Shown here: piece after piece, positions 1-6,526 of the stretch
How positions within the stretch are numbered: the first letter of the stretch is position 1
How the letters are laid out: each line of letters opens with the position of its first letter
Assembly: GCA_966128725.1 (NCBI GenBank)
Contig: CBHYLN010000162.1
Location: 1 to 10,915 of the forward strand
Reading direction: 5' to 3'
From: JAFDZV01 sp966128725
GTDB lineage: Bacteria > Bacteroidota > Ignavibacteria > OLB7
DNA length: 10,915 nucleotides
Notes under the pieces: generated by a model
The model's input: the letters and a program-made list of their open reading frames with translations, nothing else
The model's database searches: none
Told to the model about the DNA's origin: nothing
Position numbers and translations under genes: made by a program

Positions 1-924
1 GATCAACGCGGCGGCGATGTCGTCATCCTCGGCATTGCCGCCAGCGTCAAAGGCACGCAGAGCCAACAGCCGGCAACCCGGCGCGGCGCCCGCAATACCT
101 ATACCATTCCCCGCCCGCGCGGCAACCACACCCGCCACGTTTGTCCCGTGGCCGAACTCGTCGAACGGAATCGGGTCGCGCCCGCTCCAGTCGCCCGCGT
201 TCTGCACGGTCTGGTCCACGAAGTCGTAGCCGATAACGTCATCGGCCAGGCCATTGCCATCCTGATCCACGCCGTCGATATCGCCGGCAACGCCGTTGCG
301 CTGCTCCGTGGAAGGCCAGGCATCGAACCGTCCGTTGTGATTGCGATCCTCGGCGGCATTCACGGCCACGGCCGCCGCCAAATCCGGATGGCCCCAATCG
401 ATGCCGGTATCCAGAATGCCCACCAGCACCGCACTGTCGCCGCGAGTAACGTTCCAGGCGGACTCGGCCTCGATCCGTGCCAGCGCCCATTGCTCGGCGT
501 ACAACGAATCGTTCGGCGCGTTATCAACATGATAGCGGTGATTCTCGAAGGCGTCGGCTACCAGCGGATGAGCCCGCAGGTTGGCGATCACGGTCGGCAA
601 CCTGCCGCTGCTGAACTGGACAACCATGTAGCGATCGAGCGCCGAGGCGGCAAGGGCGGCATCACCGCCGCGCAGGCTGAACACTGCGCGCGCGCGCGCG
701 TCGCCGCCAACAACGGCGGTCAGCGCCTGTTGCGCGGCCTTGGGCGAAACGCCCGGAACAACACGCACGATCACCGATCCCGGTTGCGCGGTTTGCGCAA
801 TCGCAAGGCACGGAAGGAAGAAGCCGAGAAGTATGGCGAGATAATGCCCGCGACAAACGCCGCTTCGATTACCGAAAAGCGCTGCCACGAAGGCCGATGG
901 GATGCAAAGCAGTCGGGAACTCAC
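1..924 (-). CDS. Secreted subtilisin-like serine peptidase (S8 family), 3'-truncated by the window edge
   Basis: The frame is open on the minus strand from 999 to base 1, where the gene runs off the window, so at least 308 residues are present and the catalytic Ser lies outside. A hydrophobic signal segment (HYLAILLGFFLPCLAIAQ) is encoded near 790-846, predicting export. An inhibitor-I9/fervidolysin-like propeptide region seems to follow (PGVSPKAAQQAL ... VVQFSS). The peptidase domain starts around SLYAEQWAL. The catalytic Asp motif GILDTGIDWGHPDL has its Asp codon at 409-411, and the catalytic His motif FGHGTNVAGVVAA has its His codon at 148-150. Between them lie two Asp/Asn/Gly loops (DRNHNGRFD, DQDGNGLADD) that look calcium-binding, as is common in secreted subtilases. 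No ATG exists in frame before the signal segment. GTG 924 is a tentative choice; GTG at 888, 942 or 981 are alternatives, and none has a clear ribosome binding site. The family is certain, the substrate unknown. Confidence 0.9.
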   Translation of the reverse strand, partial: MSSRLLCIPSAFVAALFGNRSGVCRGHYLAILLGFFLPCLAIAQTAQPGSVIVRVVPGVSPKAAQQALTAVVGGDARARAVFSLRGGDAALAASALDRYMVVQFSSGRLPTVIANLRAHPLVADAFENHRYHVDNAPNDSLYAEQWALARIEAESAWNVTRGDSAVLVGILDTGIDWGHPDLAAAVAVNAAEDRNHNGRFDAWPSTEQRNGVAGDIDGVDQDGNGLADDVIGYDFVDQTVQNAGDWSGRDPIPFDEFGHGTNVAGVVAARAGNGIGIAGAAPGCRLLALRAFDAGGNAEDDDIAAALI

Positions 925-1304
925 ACGGGCAAAGTAATACACCGGCCCCGATGCCGCGCAAGGGGAAGCGGAATCGCCCACATTTCGTTGCCGCGCACAT
1001 CAGGGCACCCGGCACAACCGGCGCACGGCGGTGTGGAAACAGCACACGGACATAGTGGGATACAGCGCTTCCCTGCCCACTAGCTCCTGGAACACGCGCC
1101 GAATCGATGTAGGGCAGGCCGGACGGGCTCGGATTCTCGAGCGCATTCGGCTGATTGATCTGATACTGCGTGCATTGCCCGCGCTCGACGAACGCCCGGC
1201 GTCCGAACAAGCTGGCAGGAACTCGGGGATGAACATCCTCCGCTGCTCCCGCATTCGGCCGCCCGACGGCACAACCAAATGCTGGCGACACTGTGCCACG
1301 CGCC
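925..1304. other. Gap between sigma factor and subtilase, no recognisable gene
   Basis: Open frames cross this 380-base stretch on both strands, but their translations are Arg/Ala/Pro/Cys-rich, lack any motif I recognise and look like high-GC shadows. The only structure seen is a 7-base inverted repeat (GCCGAAT 1098-1104 and ATTCGGC 1145-1151) enclosing a small stem (GCTCG 1127-1131, CGAGC 1138-1142). The stretch should hold the 3' end of the sigma-factor transcript and any promoter of the subtilase, but I could not identify either. Confidence 0.5.
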
Positions 1305-1928
1305 TTATGCGGGGGCGCCTGCCCGGCGTCCGCCAGAGGCAATCAACCCTGCAACGCGTACTTCCTCCTGATGCCACAATGCTCGCAGCTCGAAGCAACC
1401 GCGCTGCACGCGCTTGTATGCCGCTGCACGGGTGCAGCCAAGCTGCGCGGCAATTTCGTCGGCCGTGTAGCCTTCAACATGCAGTTGCACGGCTTCGGCA
1501 AGGTTGCGGGATATCGAATCGAGCAAGGTGTTGTAGGTAAGCAGGTCGTTGAGCCCTTCACCATTTCCGCCGGTGGCAATCGCGGCCAGCTCGATTACGC
1601 GGTCACGTTCGGCCCCACCGTAGGTGCCAGCCCAGGCTTGCAGACCAATGGTGCGCGTAAGGCGCCTGAGCGTATGTCCTAATTCGCGCGAGGCCGTTGT
1701 ATAGATCCACGAATACACGGTACGTTGATTCACCTCGCTCCGAAGGCGCCCACGCTCACAGAGTTTGCAGGCCGCCTCCTGTACGGCGTCGTGAACGATG
1801 TCCATCGGGACACCTCGATAACGATGTATCAGTGTACGGCGAACCACCGCACACACCAGATCCAGTGAGGGAGTTCCACAGTATGAAAGGGTGAGCTCCG
1901 TACAGTCTGGCTCCGTTGAGTTGGGCAT
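1305..1928 (-). CDS. ECF-like RNA polymerase sigma-70 family factor
   Basis: This 207-residue protein would bind core RNA polymerase and direct it to a private set of promoters. The layout is that of a group-4 (ECF) sigma factor. Residues ~22-60 resemble region 2 (RRTLIHRYRGVPMDIVHDAVQEAACKL), and residues ~68-90 resemble region 2.3/2.4 (VYSWIYTTASRELGHTLRR, compare the usual F-x-x-W-L-x-x-I-A-R-N). A ~50-residue linker follows, then a region-4 helix-turn-helix at ~150-176 (VEGYTADEIAAQLGCTRAAAYKRVQRG). The start is ATG 1928 because a strong Shine-Dalgarno (GGAGGA on the minus strand, 1935-1940) sits 6 bases upstream; extending to 2060 would add 44 residues without homology signal. No anti-sigma gene is visible next to it; the next gene on this strand is the secreted subtilase. 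Region 2 is divergent, so a more distant sigma-like regulator is possible. Confidence 0.8.
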   Translation of the reverse strand: MPNSTEPDCTELTLSYCGTPSLDLVCAVVRRTLIHRYRGVPMDIVHDAVQEAACKLCERGRLRSEVNQRTVYSWIYTTASRELGHTLRRLTRTIGLQAWAGTYGGAERDRVIELAAIATGGNGEGLNDLLTYNTLLDSISRNLAEAVQLHVEGYTADEIAAQLGCTRAAAYKRVQRGCFELRALWHQEEVRVAGLIASGGRRAGAPA

Positions 1929-1934
1929 GAAATC

Positions 1935-1940
1935 TCCTCC
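1935..1940 (-). promoter_or_regulatory. Strong Shine-Dalgarno deciding the sigma-factor start
   Basis: The minus strand reads GGAGGA here, 6 bases before ATG 1928. It is among the few canonical ribosome binding sites in the window and fixes the start of the sigma factor 44 codons inside the longest open frame. Confidence 0.85.
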
Positions 1941-2158
1941 GGTTTGATCGTCACGTCGGTGCAGCGCAAAGCGCGGCCCATGGCGACGATCTCGCTGCAC
2001 GTTTTCCAGTTGTGACTGGGGGATTGCTGTTACGGGGGATAGCCAGTTGCAGTTGGGCACTTTAGAACGGTGGTAAACTAACCTGCCAATGGGGCCTGTT
2101 AGAAGTACATCTTTGTGTACCCTGCCTATTTAGGATGGCCCGGGCCTCATTGTGACAG

Positions 2159-2197
2159 CCTGTGCCCCATCGGCCGGCCGGCCGACGCCGACACAGG
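2159..2197. repeat. Nested inverted repeat in the gene-poor stretch
   Basis: CCTGTG (2159-2164) pairs perfectly with CACAGG (2192-2197). Inside it TCGGC (2170-2174) pairs with GCCGA (2187-2191), around a core of repeated GGCC. The fold would be stable as RNA or cruciform. There is no following T-run on either strand, so it is not a classical terminator. Confidence 0.4.
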
Positions 2198-2683
2198 TAT
2201 GCGTGGCATCACAAACAAATACCGCAGGCCACACCCAGCAGCATTACCCGTATCCCAACATCACACCACGGCGGCCGGGCGCCTGGCAACGGCCACACAG
2301 CGCCGCGCGCCGCGAGGAATAAATCGTGACACGATGTCCTGATGTGATGTGATGGCGTGCGTTCCGATGATACACAGGGGATGGCGGTACACCACGCAGA
2401 TGGGGGACAATAAAATCCGGAAACGTTGGGCGGTGTCGTGGGTCAGCGCGGCGTCGGCCAGCCACGGATAATTACGCATAACAAGCGGCCTGCGCGGGGC
2501 AGCCAGCTTTCGACAGCCCCGGTATCAGCCGGCACGTACTGGCACGGCCCGGCGCATCGGTATATGGCGTTGCGATCGCAAGGCCTGCCAAGCCCGTTGA
2601 ACGATGCGCTCCGCGCATCCGCCGTCACGTGCGCTTGCCGCAACGTGCATAAGCGGAACTTCGCGCCCGCGTTCGTTGGGTCA

Positions 2684-2730
2684 ATCCTCCGTGGAGCCGT
2701 TGTTGAACGGTCGGCGGACCGGAGGGATTC
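2684..2730. repeat. Stem cluster downstream of the SPOR gene, possible 3' end structure
   Basis: AATCCTCCG (2683-2691) pairs with CGGAGGGATT (from about 2719) with one bulged base. Two small stems lie inside: CCGT/ACGG at 2697-2710 and GGTC/GACC at 2709-2720, which are partly exclusive of each other. It lies about 10 bases past the stop of the SPOR gene on the minus strand, the right place for a transcript end, but no U-tract follows. Confidence 0.35.
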
Positions 2731-2739
2731 AACAGGCCG

Positions 2740-3762
2740 CTAATGCACGTCAACCAGGAATGCCTGGCAATCGCACCCCTTGCTCACCGCGGCCTTCTTC
2801 TTGTTCGCCTCCTCCATCGTGGCATACGGCCCTACAATCAGCGCGTAGTTCTTCTTGCCGTCCACGTATTTGGGCAATGGCTGTGCAATCACGTTTTTCG
2901 CCTTCAGCTCGGCGGCGCGGGCCTCGGCTTTTGCCCGCGTGGGAAACAGGCCCACCTGCAGAGCAAACCCACGCATCGGCGCATCGGCCGCGGCACCTTC
3001 GTTCGCGGTCGGAGCCTTGGCGCTCGTTCCTGTGGTGGGCGGCTTGGTGCCCGTAGCCGGCGCCGTGCCAGCCGGTGCTTTGCCTGCGACAGGTTTGGTG
3101 GTGCCCGTTGACGTGGTACCGGAGGTAGATGCCGTTGGCTTTGCCGTGCCGGGCTTGCTGGTTGCCGGCTTTGTGCCGGCTGCGGGCTTGGTGGAAGCGG
3201 CGGGCTTGGCCGTGGAATCACGCGTGGCAACCGAAGCGGCGGGCTTCGTGCCGGCGCCGGGCCTGGTCTCCCTGCCTGCGGGCTTGGGCCGCTGTGCCGC
3301 CACGTCCGTCCCCTCATCCGCCGAGCGCCACGAGCTTACCCCGGCCAACATCGTTTCGGCGAGCACTACGTAATCGGACTTGGCGTAGTTATCCTTCAGC
3401 ACCTTGTTCCAGGTGTACGCGGCAAGGGAGTCACGCTTGTCGGTATATCGCGCCACGAGCTGATAGGCGGATTTCTCCGCCCACTCGCTTTCGGGTTCCA
3501 GCGCGATCAACTCCTTGTACAGCCCCAGAGCGCGATCGTCCTGCGTCATCTGCGCGCGCACGTACAGCACGGCCGGCACAAACCGCGCGCTCTTCTTCAA
3601 CGGTTCGATCAGCGCGTAGGCCGTATCCTTCTGTCCGGCCTCGAACAATTGCAGAATGGCCTTGGCCTGATCCTCGGGCGATACCTGCGCACGAAGGGTG
3701 CCGGCAGCCAACACAATGGATACAACACCGATGACAAGTTGAATGCAGGATCTGATGTTCAT
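2740..3762 (-). CDS. Secreted SPOR-domain protein with TPR-like N-terminal region and low-complexity linker
   Basis: This 340-residue protein starts with a signal peptide (MNIRSCIQLVIGVVSIVLAAGTLRA, cleavage expected before Q26), so it should act in the cell envelope. Residues ~28-145 are helical and TPR-like (AKAILQLFEAGQKDTAYALIEP ... ALGLYKELIALEPESEWAEKSAYQLVARY). Residues ~155-260 form a Lys/Pro/Ala/Thr/Ser/Gly linker with repeated TKPA-type units, probably disordered and cell-wall spanning. Residues ~265-340 are a SPOR domain (FALQVGLFPTRAKAEARAAELKAKN ... YALIVGPYATMEEANKKKAAVSKG), known in other proteins to bind septal peptidoglycan lacking stem peptides. ATG 3762 is preferred over GTG 3783 because it gives a clean signal-peptide N-terminus. 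The linker repeats explain the long open frames on the opposite strand. A role in division or envelope maintenance is inferred; the partner is unknown. Confidence 0.88.
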   Translation of the reverse strand: MNIRSCIQLVIGVVSIVLAAGTLRAQVSPEDQAKAILQLFEAGQKDTAYALIEPLKKSARFVPAVLYVRAQMTQDDRALGLYKELIALEPESEWAEKSAYQLVARYTDKRDSLAAYTWNKVLKDNYAKSDYVVLAETMLAGVSSWRSADEGTDVAAQRPKPAGRETRPGAGTKPAASVATRDSTAKPAASTKPAAGTKPATSKPGTAKPTASTSGTTSTGTTKPVAGKAPAGTAPATGTKPPTTGTSAKAPTANEGAAADAPMRGFALQVGLFPTRAKAEARAAELKAKNVIAQPLPKYVDGKKNYALIVGPYATMEEANKKKAAVSKGCDCQAFLVDVH

Positions 3763-3879
3763 TGACGCATTTGCTGGTTGCACGCACAGGCCCCGCGGAT
3801 GCAGGAATACGATGGGTAAGAAGATGCTGTAAGGATGACGACTGCCAAACGAGACGGAATCACGATCGGTTAGCGCTCA

Positions 3880-3895
3880 CCATGCACCAGCATGG
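3880..3895 (-). terminator. Hairpin just after the miaB stop
   Basis: CCATGC (3880-3885) and GCATGG (3890-3895) form a perfect 6-bp stem with a 4-base loop, five bases past the miaB stop codon. The position suits a transcript 3' end, but no T-run follows on the minus strand, so termination is only a possibility. Confidence 0.35.
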
Positions 3896-3899
3896 CAGG

Positions 3900-5300
3900 C
3901 TATTGCTGGGCAAGCAGATCCAATGGCATGTAGGTTGCGCGCCCGTCGGCGCCCACACGCGAGCCGAACAGCGTTGCGGCCGAAACACGGTCGATCGCAA
4001 CGTTGATGTAATCGCCAACCTGCTCGTCGGAATGCGGGAACACCACGATCTTGTTGGTGTCGGTACGCCCCTTCCAATCGCGGCTGTCGCGCTTGCTGGG
4101 ACCATCCACCAACACTTCCTCCACCGTTCCCAGATGCCGCTGGTTGTTGCTGGCCGACATCGCGCGCTGCACGTCGATAATCTCGGCCAGGCGGCGCGCC
4201 TTCACTTCCTCCGGAACGTCGTCGCCCATGGCCCATGCCTTGGTGTTCTCGCGCGGGGAGTACTTGAACATGTAGGCGCCATCGTATCCAACTCGCCGCA
4301 TCAGCTCAAGGGTCATCCGATGGTCATCCTCGGTTTCGGTTGGGAAACCGGCGATGATATCGGTGGATAACGAGACGTTCGGGATCACTTCGTGGATGCG
4401 GGCGATCCGCTCCAGATAGTGCTCCACCGTATACGTACGGTTCATCAGCCGCAGCACGCGGTTGGAACCCGACTGCACCGGCAGATGGATGTAGTTGCAG
4501 ATGTTGGGCCATGCCGCCATCGTCTCGATGAGCTTGTCGGACATGTCCTGCGGATGCGAGGTCGTGTAGCGCACCCGCAAGCCGGGATCAACCGCCGCGA
4601 CGGCCGCCAGCAGATCGGCAAAGTCGTGCTCGCCCGATCGATAGCTATTCACGTTCTGGCCCAGCAACGTTACCTCGCGGAAGTTGTGGCGCGCCAGTTC
4701 CTCCACTTCGCGCACAATCGACTCCAGCCCCCTGCTCCGCTCGCGCCCCCGCGTGAACGGAACAACACAGAACGTGCAGAACTTGTCGCAGCCGCGCATC
4801 ACCGAAAGCCAGGCCGAGACACCCTCGGTACGCAGCGGGGTGATATCGTCGTAGGTTTCCACGCGCGAGAGCTTCACGGCCAGCCCGCGCGAACCATGCA
4901 GCGCCTCGTCCACCAGATCCGGCAGGGCACGATACTGGTCAGGCCCAACAACTACATCGACGATCGTACCGCTGTTCAGTAACTCGCGCCGCAGCCGCTC
5001 GGCCATGCAGCCAAGCACGCCAACCACCAGGTTCGGGTTTCCTTTCTTGTAGTAGGCGATGTTGGTTAGCCGTCCGTGGATGCGCTGCTCGGCGTTGTCG
5101 CGAATGGAGCAGGTGTTCAGGAAGATCACATCGGCGGCGGCGATATCCTCGGTGGGCTGGTATCCGGAGGTGTTCATCACCGAGAGCACGATCTCCGAAT
5201 CGGCGGCGTTCATCTGGCAGCCGTACGTTTCCACGTACACCTTGCGGACCGGGGCCGGGCCGGCATCAACAATCGGGAGCATCTGAAGTTCTTCGCGCAT
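3900..5300 (-). CDS. miaB: tRNA-2-methylthio-N6-dimethylallyladenosine synthase MiaB
   Basis: MiaB is a radical-SAM methylthiotransferase that converts i6A37 to ms2i6A37 in tRNAs reading UNN codons, using two [4Fe-4S] clusters. With numbering from ATG 5300, the N-terminal MTTase domain (~18-135) has the three auxiliary-cluster cysteines at C28 (ETYGCQMN), C64 (LNTCSIRDNAEQR) and C98 (VLGCMAER). The radical-SAM motif C-x3-C-x2-C is at C171, C175 and C178 (RGCDKFCTFCVVPFTRGRERSR), and LLGQNVNSY follows. A C-terminal TRAM domain spans ~390-465 (VEEVLVDGPSKR ... VVFPHSDEQVGDYINVAI). Length (466) matches the family. The starts GTG 5309, ATG 5300 and ATG 5282 are in frame and none has a clear ribosome binding site; ATG 5300 is a compromise. 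NAEQR and the RGRERSR block favour MiaB over MtaB or RimO. Its cluster demand links it functionally to the isc genes nearby. Confidence 0.95.
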   Translation of the reverse strand: MREELQMLPIVDAGPAPVRKVYVETYGCQMNAADSEIVLSVMNTSGYQPTEDIAAADVIFLNTCSIRDNAEQRIHGRLTNIAYYKKGNPNLVVGVLGCMAERLRRELLNSGTIVDVVVGPDQYRALPDLVDEALHGSRGLAVKLSRVETYDDITPLRTEGVSAWLSVMRGCDKFCTFCVVPFTRGRERSRGLESIVREVEELARHNFREVTLLGQNVNSYRSGEHDFADLLAAVAAVDPGLRVRYTTSHPQDMSDKLIETMAAWPNICNYIHLPVQSGSNRVLRLMNRTYTVEHYLERIARIHEVIPNVSLSTDIIAGFPTETEDDHRMTLELMRRVGYDGAYMFKYSPRENTKAWAMGDDVPEEVKARRLAEIIDVQRAMSASNNQRHLGTVEEVLVDGPSKRDSRDWKGRTDTNKIVVFPHSDEQVGDYINVAIDRVSAATLFGSRVGADGRATYMPLDLLAQQ

Positions 5301-5569
5301 CGTTCGCACTGGATCGGGCTATGGATTCATCACGGTAAAGGCCCCCGCGCCGCCACATTGCGGCCGGGGCATGGCAACATATCACCACGGTATCAAGCGC
5401 ACAACCCGCCAGGCAGTGTCGGTCGCGATACACAGCGCTGCCGGCGCCGCACGCCGATCACACCCTGTACATCCGGGCATACAGGCATTGCGTCACCACA
5501 TGCCTCACGGGGGCATCGGATCATGGCCTGCGATTGCGGCGCTACTTCGGGATTTGCGCGCCATCGGCG
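5301..5569. other. coaE-miaB intergenic region with one GC-rich hairpin
   Basis: No gene is recognised between coaE and miaB. A GC-rich stem lies at 5341-5370: GCCCC (5341-5345) pairs with GGGGC (5366-5370), and GCCGC (5349-5353) pairs with GCGGC (5360-5364), interrupted by a small internal loop. Lying about 40 bases before the miaB start, it could be a leader structure of miaB or the end of the coaE transcript. Confidence 0.45.
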
Positions 5570-6268
5570 TTATTCGGGATCCGCGTCGGAAGCCCCGTTG
5601 CTTTCGCCGGCGTGATCGCCGTTCAGCAGGTCGTTTTCGTCGAACTCGATGCGCTCGCGCGGCGGAAGCGACTTCAGCAGCGTGGCAAAGAACCGAGCAT
5701 TACGTTCCAGATCGGCCGGCGTACCATCGTTGCGGATCACGAAGTCCGCCTGCTCCACCTTCTGTTCGGCGGGGATCTGGGCGGCCTCGCGGCGCGCGAT
5801 GTCCTGCTCGGTAACGCCGTCGCGTTGCGCTGCACGGCGCAGGCGCGTTTCACGATCGGCGTCAACCACCACGATATAATCGAAACGCCCCTCGCCCCCG
5901 CTCTCGAAGATCAGCGCGGCCTCGCAGGCCACCACGCGGTAACCGCTTTCCACCAGCACCTGCGCCCGTACACCCTGCTCGGCAATGGTTCGCGGATGCA
6001 CCAATGCATTCATCGCGGCCAGGCGCTCCGGATTGCCGAAGATGGCATCGGCGAGATACTCCCGGTTGAGAACACCATCGGCTGCATACGCCTGGTCGCC
6101 GAACTCGGCCCGGATGGCGGCCATCAGATCCGGATCGGTTGACATCAGCTCGCGCGCGATCGTATCGGCCCGCAGCACCGGGATGCCGCACTCCTCGAAG
6201 ATGTCCGCCACGGCCGACTTCCCCGAACCGATTCCGCCGGTGAGCCCTACCAGAATGTAGTCGTTCAT
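5570..6268 (-). CDS. coaE: Dephospho-CoA kinase CoaE
   Basis: CoaE phosphorylates the 3'-hydroxyl of dephospho-CoA with ATP, the last step of coenzyme A synthesis, in the cytosol. The 232-residue product carries the P-loop at residues 8-18 (GLTGGIGSGKS), followed by the substrate-binding ADTIARELM segment, where the family usually has an ADxIAR/ADxVAR stretch. The family blocks LNREYLADAIFGNPERLAAMNALVHPRT and VVACEAALIFESGGEGRFDYIVVVDA follow, and then the lid region RLRRAAQRDGVTEQDIARR with its R-x2-R-D-G pattern. ATG 6268 is chosen because MNDYILVGLTGG is the normal family N-terminus; the longer frame to 6382 adds 38 non-conserved residues. The acidic tail (FDENDLLNGDHAGESNGASDADPE) extends slightly beyond the usual end. 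It is transcribed divergently from iscR. Family assignment is secure. Confidence 0.95.
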   Translation of the reverse strand: MNDYILVGLTGGIGSGKSAVADIFEECGIPVLRADTIARELMSTDPDLMAAIRAEFGDQAYAADGVLNREYLADAIFGNPERLAAMNALVHPRTIAEQGVRAQVLVESGYRVVACEAALIFESGGEGRFDYIVVVDADRETRLRRAAQRDGVTEQDIARREAAQIPAEQKVEQADFVIRNDGTPADLERNARFFATLLKSLPPRERIEFDENDLLNGDHAGESNGASDADPE

Positions 6269-6409
6269 AGCATTCGCCCGTTGCTGCATGCGGCGCGCCG
6301 ATACCGGCCAATGCGCCGAAAAACGAATCAAAATAGCTCGCGGTTCGCCGCCGGCTTGGCGCGGACGGCACGGGCCGAACAAATTATTTCAAGTGCCGGG
6401 GGGCTGCGC

Positions 6410-6442
6410 CTTGTATCGCTGAAGGAACGATGTGTATGTTTG
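6410..6442 (+). promoter_or_regulatory. Candidate Bacteroidota-type promoter for the isc operon
   Basis: TATGTTTG at 6435-6442 matches the -7 element TAnnTTTG of Bacteroidota primary-sigma promoters exactly. A CTTG at 6410-6413 could be the -33 TTTG/TTG element, though the 21-base gap is on the long side. Transcription would start near 6449, inside the adjacent palindrome, leaving a leader of about 78 bases before iscR. An alternative E. coli-like -10, TATAAC (6471-6476), has no convincing -35 at 16-18 bases. Confidence 0.5.
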
Positions 6443-6446
6443 TTGG

Positions 6447-6471
6447 AACTCCGACCAAATAGGTCGCAGTT
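6447..6471 (+). promoter_or_regulatory. Probable IscR operator (25-bp palindrome)
   Basis: Half-sites AACTCCGACC (6447-6456) and GGTCGCAGTT (6462-6471) are inverted repeats with 9 of 10 positions paired, separated by the AT-rich spacer AAATA. The YYGACY-N5-RGTCRR arrangement agrees with the core of the E. coli type-1 IscR site, to which [2Fe-2S]-IscR binds. It lies about 55 bases before iscR and overlaps the predicted transcription start, so the simplest reading is repression of the operon by cluster-loaded IscR. Binding is inferred from the motif and position only. Confidence 0.72.
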
Positions 6472-6526
6472 ATAACTGACGCCGGGGCTCCCCTTCACCG
6501 GCTGAATCGCAAATGTGATCCGCACT

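Larger units (their letters stand above)
1929..2739. other. 811-base gene-poor stretch with several inverted repeats
   Basis: Short open frames on both strands (for example 2426-2743 plus, 2244-2465 minus) show no family motif and no good ribosome binding site. No tRNA T-arm, SRP-RNA, RNase P or tmRNA signature was found. Small structures are present. CCAGT/ACTGG lies at 2006-2019, upstream of the sigma gene. GTACA/TGTAC lies at 2105-2120. CCTGTG/CACAGG at 2159-2197 encloses TCGGC/GCCGA and a GGCC-repeat core. ATCGTG/CACGAT is at 2323-2335. Three tandem TGATG units are at 2340-2354. A cluster of stems at 2684-2730 lies just past the SPOR gene. It could hold an untranslated leader, an unannotated RNA or a decayed gene. 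Confidence 0.5.

Noticed and set aside
680..703. Alternating CG run as possible Z-DNA or regulatory repeat
   Set aside because: It lies inside the subtilase coding frame and encodes a plain Ala/Arg stretch (DARARAVF); codon bias is enough to explain it.
148..1083. 311-codon plus-strand open frame over the subtilase region
   Set aside because: It lies opposite a frame with clear S8 catalytic motifs and a signal peptide; its own translation has no recognisable motif and is a GC-rich shadow.
1929..2060. Longer start for the sigma factor
   Set aside because: A strong Shine-Dalgarno six bases before ATG 1928 decides for the shorter product, and the extra 44 residues show no sigma-like sequence.
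2426..2743. 105-codon plus-strand open frame as a gene
   Set aside because: No motif, no good ribosome binding site, and composition typical of non-coding high-GC sequence; it also ends convergently into the SPOR gene stop.
2855..3373. 172-codon hydrophobic-looking Ala/Val/Gly-rich plus-strand frame
   Set aside because: It is the complement of the low-complexity TKPA repeats of the SPOR protein; the bias explains the open frame.
6269..6382. N-terminal extension of CoaE
   Set aside because: The extra 38 residues are not family-like; the P-loop sits at the usual distance from ATG 6268.
6471..6476. TATAAC as the main -10 of the isc promoter
   Set aside because: No acceptable -35 at 16-18 bases upstream; the TAnnTTTG element at 6435-6442 is a better match. 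It is kept only as an alternative.
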